Assembly (NCBI GenBank): GCA_031261945.1
Contig: JAISIQ010000157.1
Location: 1-5,931, forward strand
DNA: 5,931 nucleotides
Direction: 5' to 3'
From: Methanobrevibacter sp.
Lineage (GTDB): Archaea; Methanobacteriota; Methanobacteria; Methanobacteriales; Methanobacteriaceae
Part shown: one piece after another, positions 5,825 to 5,931 of the stretch
Layout of the letters: every line of letters starts with the position of its first letter
How positions within the stretch are numbered: position 1 is the stretch's first letter
The notes under the pieces: generated by a model
Seen by the model: only the letters and a program-made list of their open reading frames with translations
The model's database searches: none
Told to the model about the DNA's origin: nothing
Translations under genes and position numbers: made by a program

Positions 5825-5931
5825 CTAAGTAAATCCTAATATCAGATAATTATAAAAAATGTTGACTTGTACACACTGACAAAAATTGATTTCATGATTA
5901 TTAATTCTCATGTTCTTGTCTATCTTTATCA

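Larger units (their letters stand above)
5547..5931. other. 385-base region without a convincing gene; several hairpins and oligo-T tracts
   Basis: The longest plus-strand frame from an ATG that I found (5556-5684, 42 codons) has no Shine-Dalgarno sequence and contains a strong hairpin. From about 5700 the sequence has unusual G-rich patches (GATGTGGATGAGATAAAGG, CACGGGGAC) between A/T-rich stretches, and inverted repeats at 5620-5644, 5721-5743 and 5804-5824. It could hold the 3' untranslated region of the TOPRIM gene followed by a small structured RNA or a mobile-element remnant. I see no tRNA, rRNA or CRISPR repeat in it. Confidence 0.5.

Noticed and set aside
5862..5868. TTGACTT resembling a bacterial -35 element
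   Set aside because: The window is archaeal in character and there is no matching -10 at proper spacing; chance in A/T-rich DNA.
5701..5880. C/D-box small RNA (GGATGAG near 5709 and CTGA near 5877)
   Set aside because: The C-box match is imperfect, the boxes are far too distant and no C'/D' pair is evident.
5894..5931. Possible start of a plus-strand gene (ATG 5894, frame open to the right edge) with TATA-like ATTATAAAAAAT about 40 bases upstream
   Set aside because: Only 12 codons are visible and no Shine-Dalgarno sequence precedes them; too little to call a gene.
5831..5931. Minus-strand frame open from the right edge, ending near 5827
   Set aside because: The encoded stretch (about 34 residues) has no recognisable domain character and no promoter or start context.

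Overview
The window looks like chromosome of a methanogenic archaeon of the order Methanobacteriales, most likely Methanobrevibacter or a close relative. The DNA is very A+T-rich. One gene encodes a winged-helix regulator with a V4R domain, an architecture known from methanogens. Another encodes an anaerobic-pathway corrinoid methyltransferase, and a third an XPD/DinG-type iron-sulfur helicase. Promoters have archaeal TATA-box character, and no bacterial promoters are evident. The genus is inferred from composition and gene content, not from a marker gene.

Layout. (1) Positions 2-730, plus strand: the C-terminal part of an MsvR-like regulator. Its reading frame is open to the left edge, so its true start lies outside the window. 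(2) Positions 731-793: a short convergent gap holding a GC-richer 12-bp tandem repeat. (3) Positions 794-1498, minus strand: cbiL, starting at TTG behind a good Shine-Dalgarno sequence. (4) Positions 1499-1662: a divergent regulatory region with a TATA box for each gene, a phased array of A/T-rich direct repeats and a perfect dyad over the helicase TATA box. (5) Positions 1663-3462, plus strand: a 599-residue superfamily 2 helicase with an N-terminal zinc-binding knuckle and an Fe-S cysteine region. (6) Positions 3463-3635: a spacer with possible gene debris. (7) Positions 3636-5546, plus strand: a 636-residue protein with a MerR-like N-terminal motif and an OLD-type TOPRIM nuclease domain but no ATPase. 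(8) Positions 5547-5931: 385 bases without a convincing gene but with several hairpins and oligo-T tracts.

The genes do not form one pathway. The regulator, cbiL and helicase look like ordinary chromosomal genes. The TOPRIM gene looks like an accessory insertion: it uses the ATA isoleucine codon far more often than the helicase does, and it lacks a DNA word that is heavily iterated in the preceding 2.7 kb. That word is the palindrome AATAGCTATT and its half AATAGCT. It recurs in cbiL, the helicase and nearby non-coding DNA, in different codon phases, which suggests a HIP1-like genomic word acting at the DNA level.

The two most interesting items are the ATPase-less TOPRIM protein, a candidate defence or mobile-element effector of a family I do not recognise, and the iterated palindrome.
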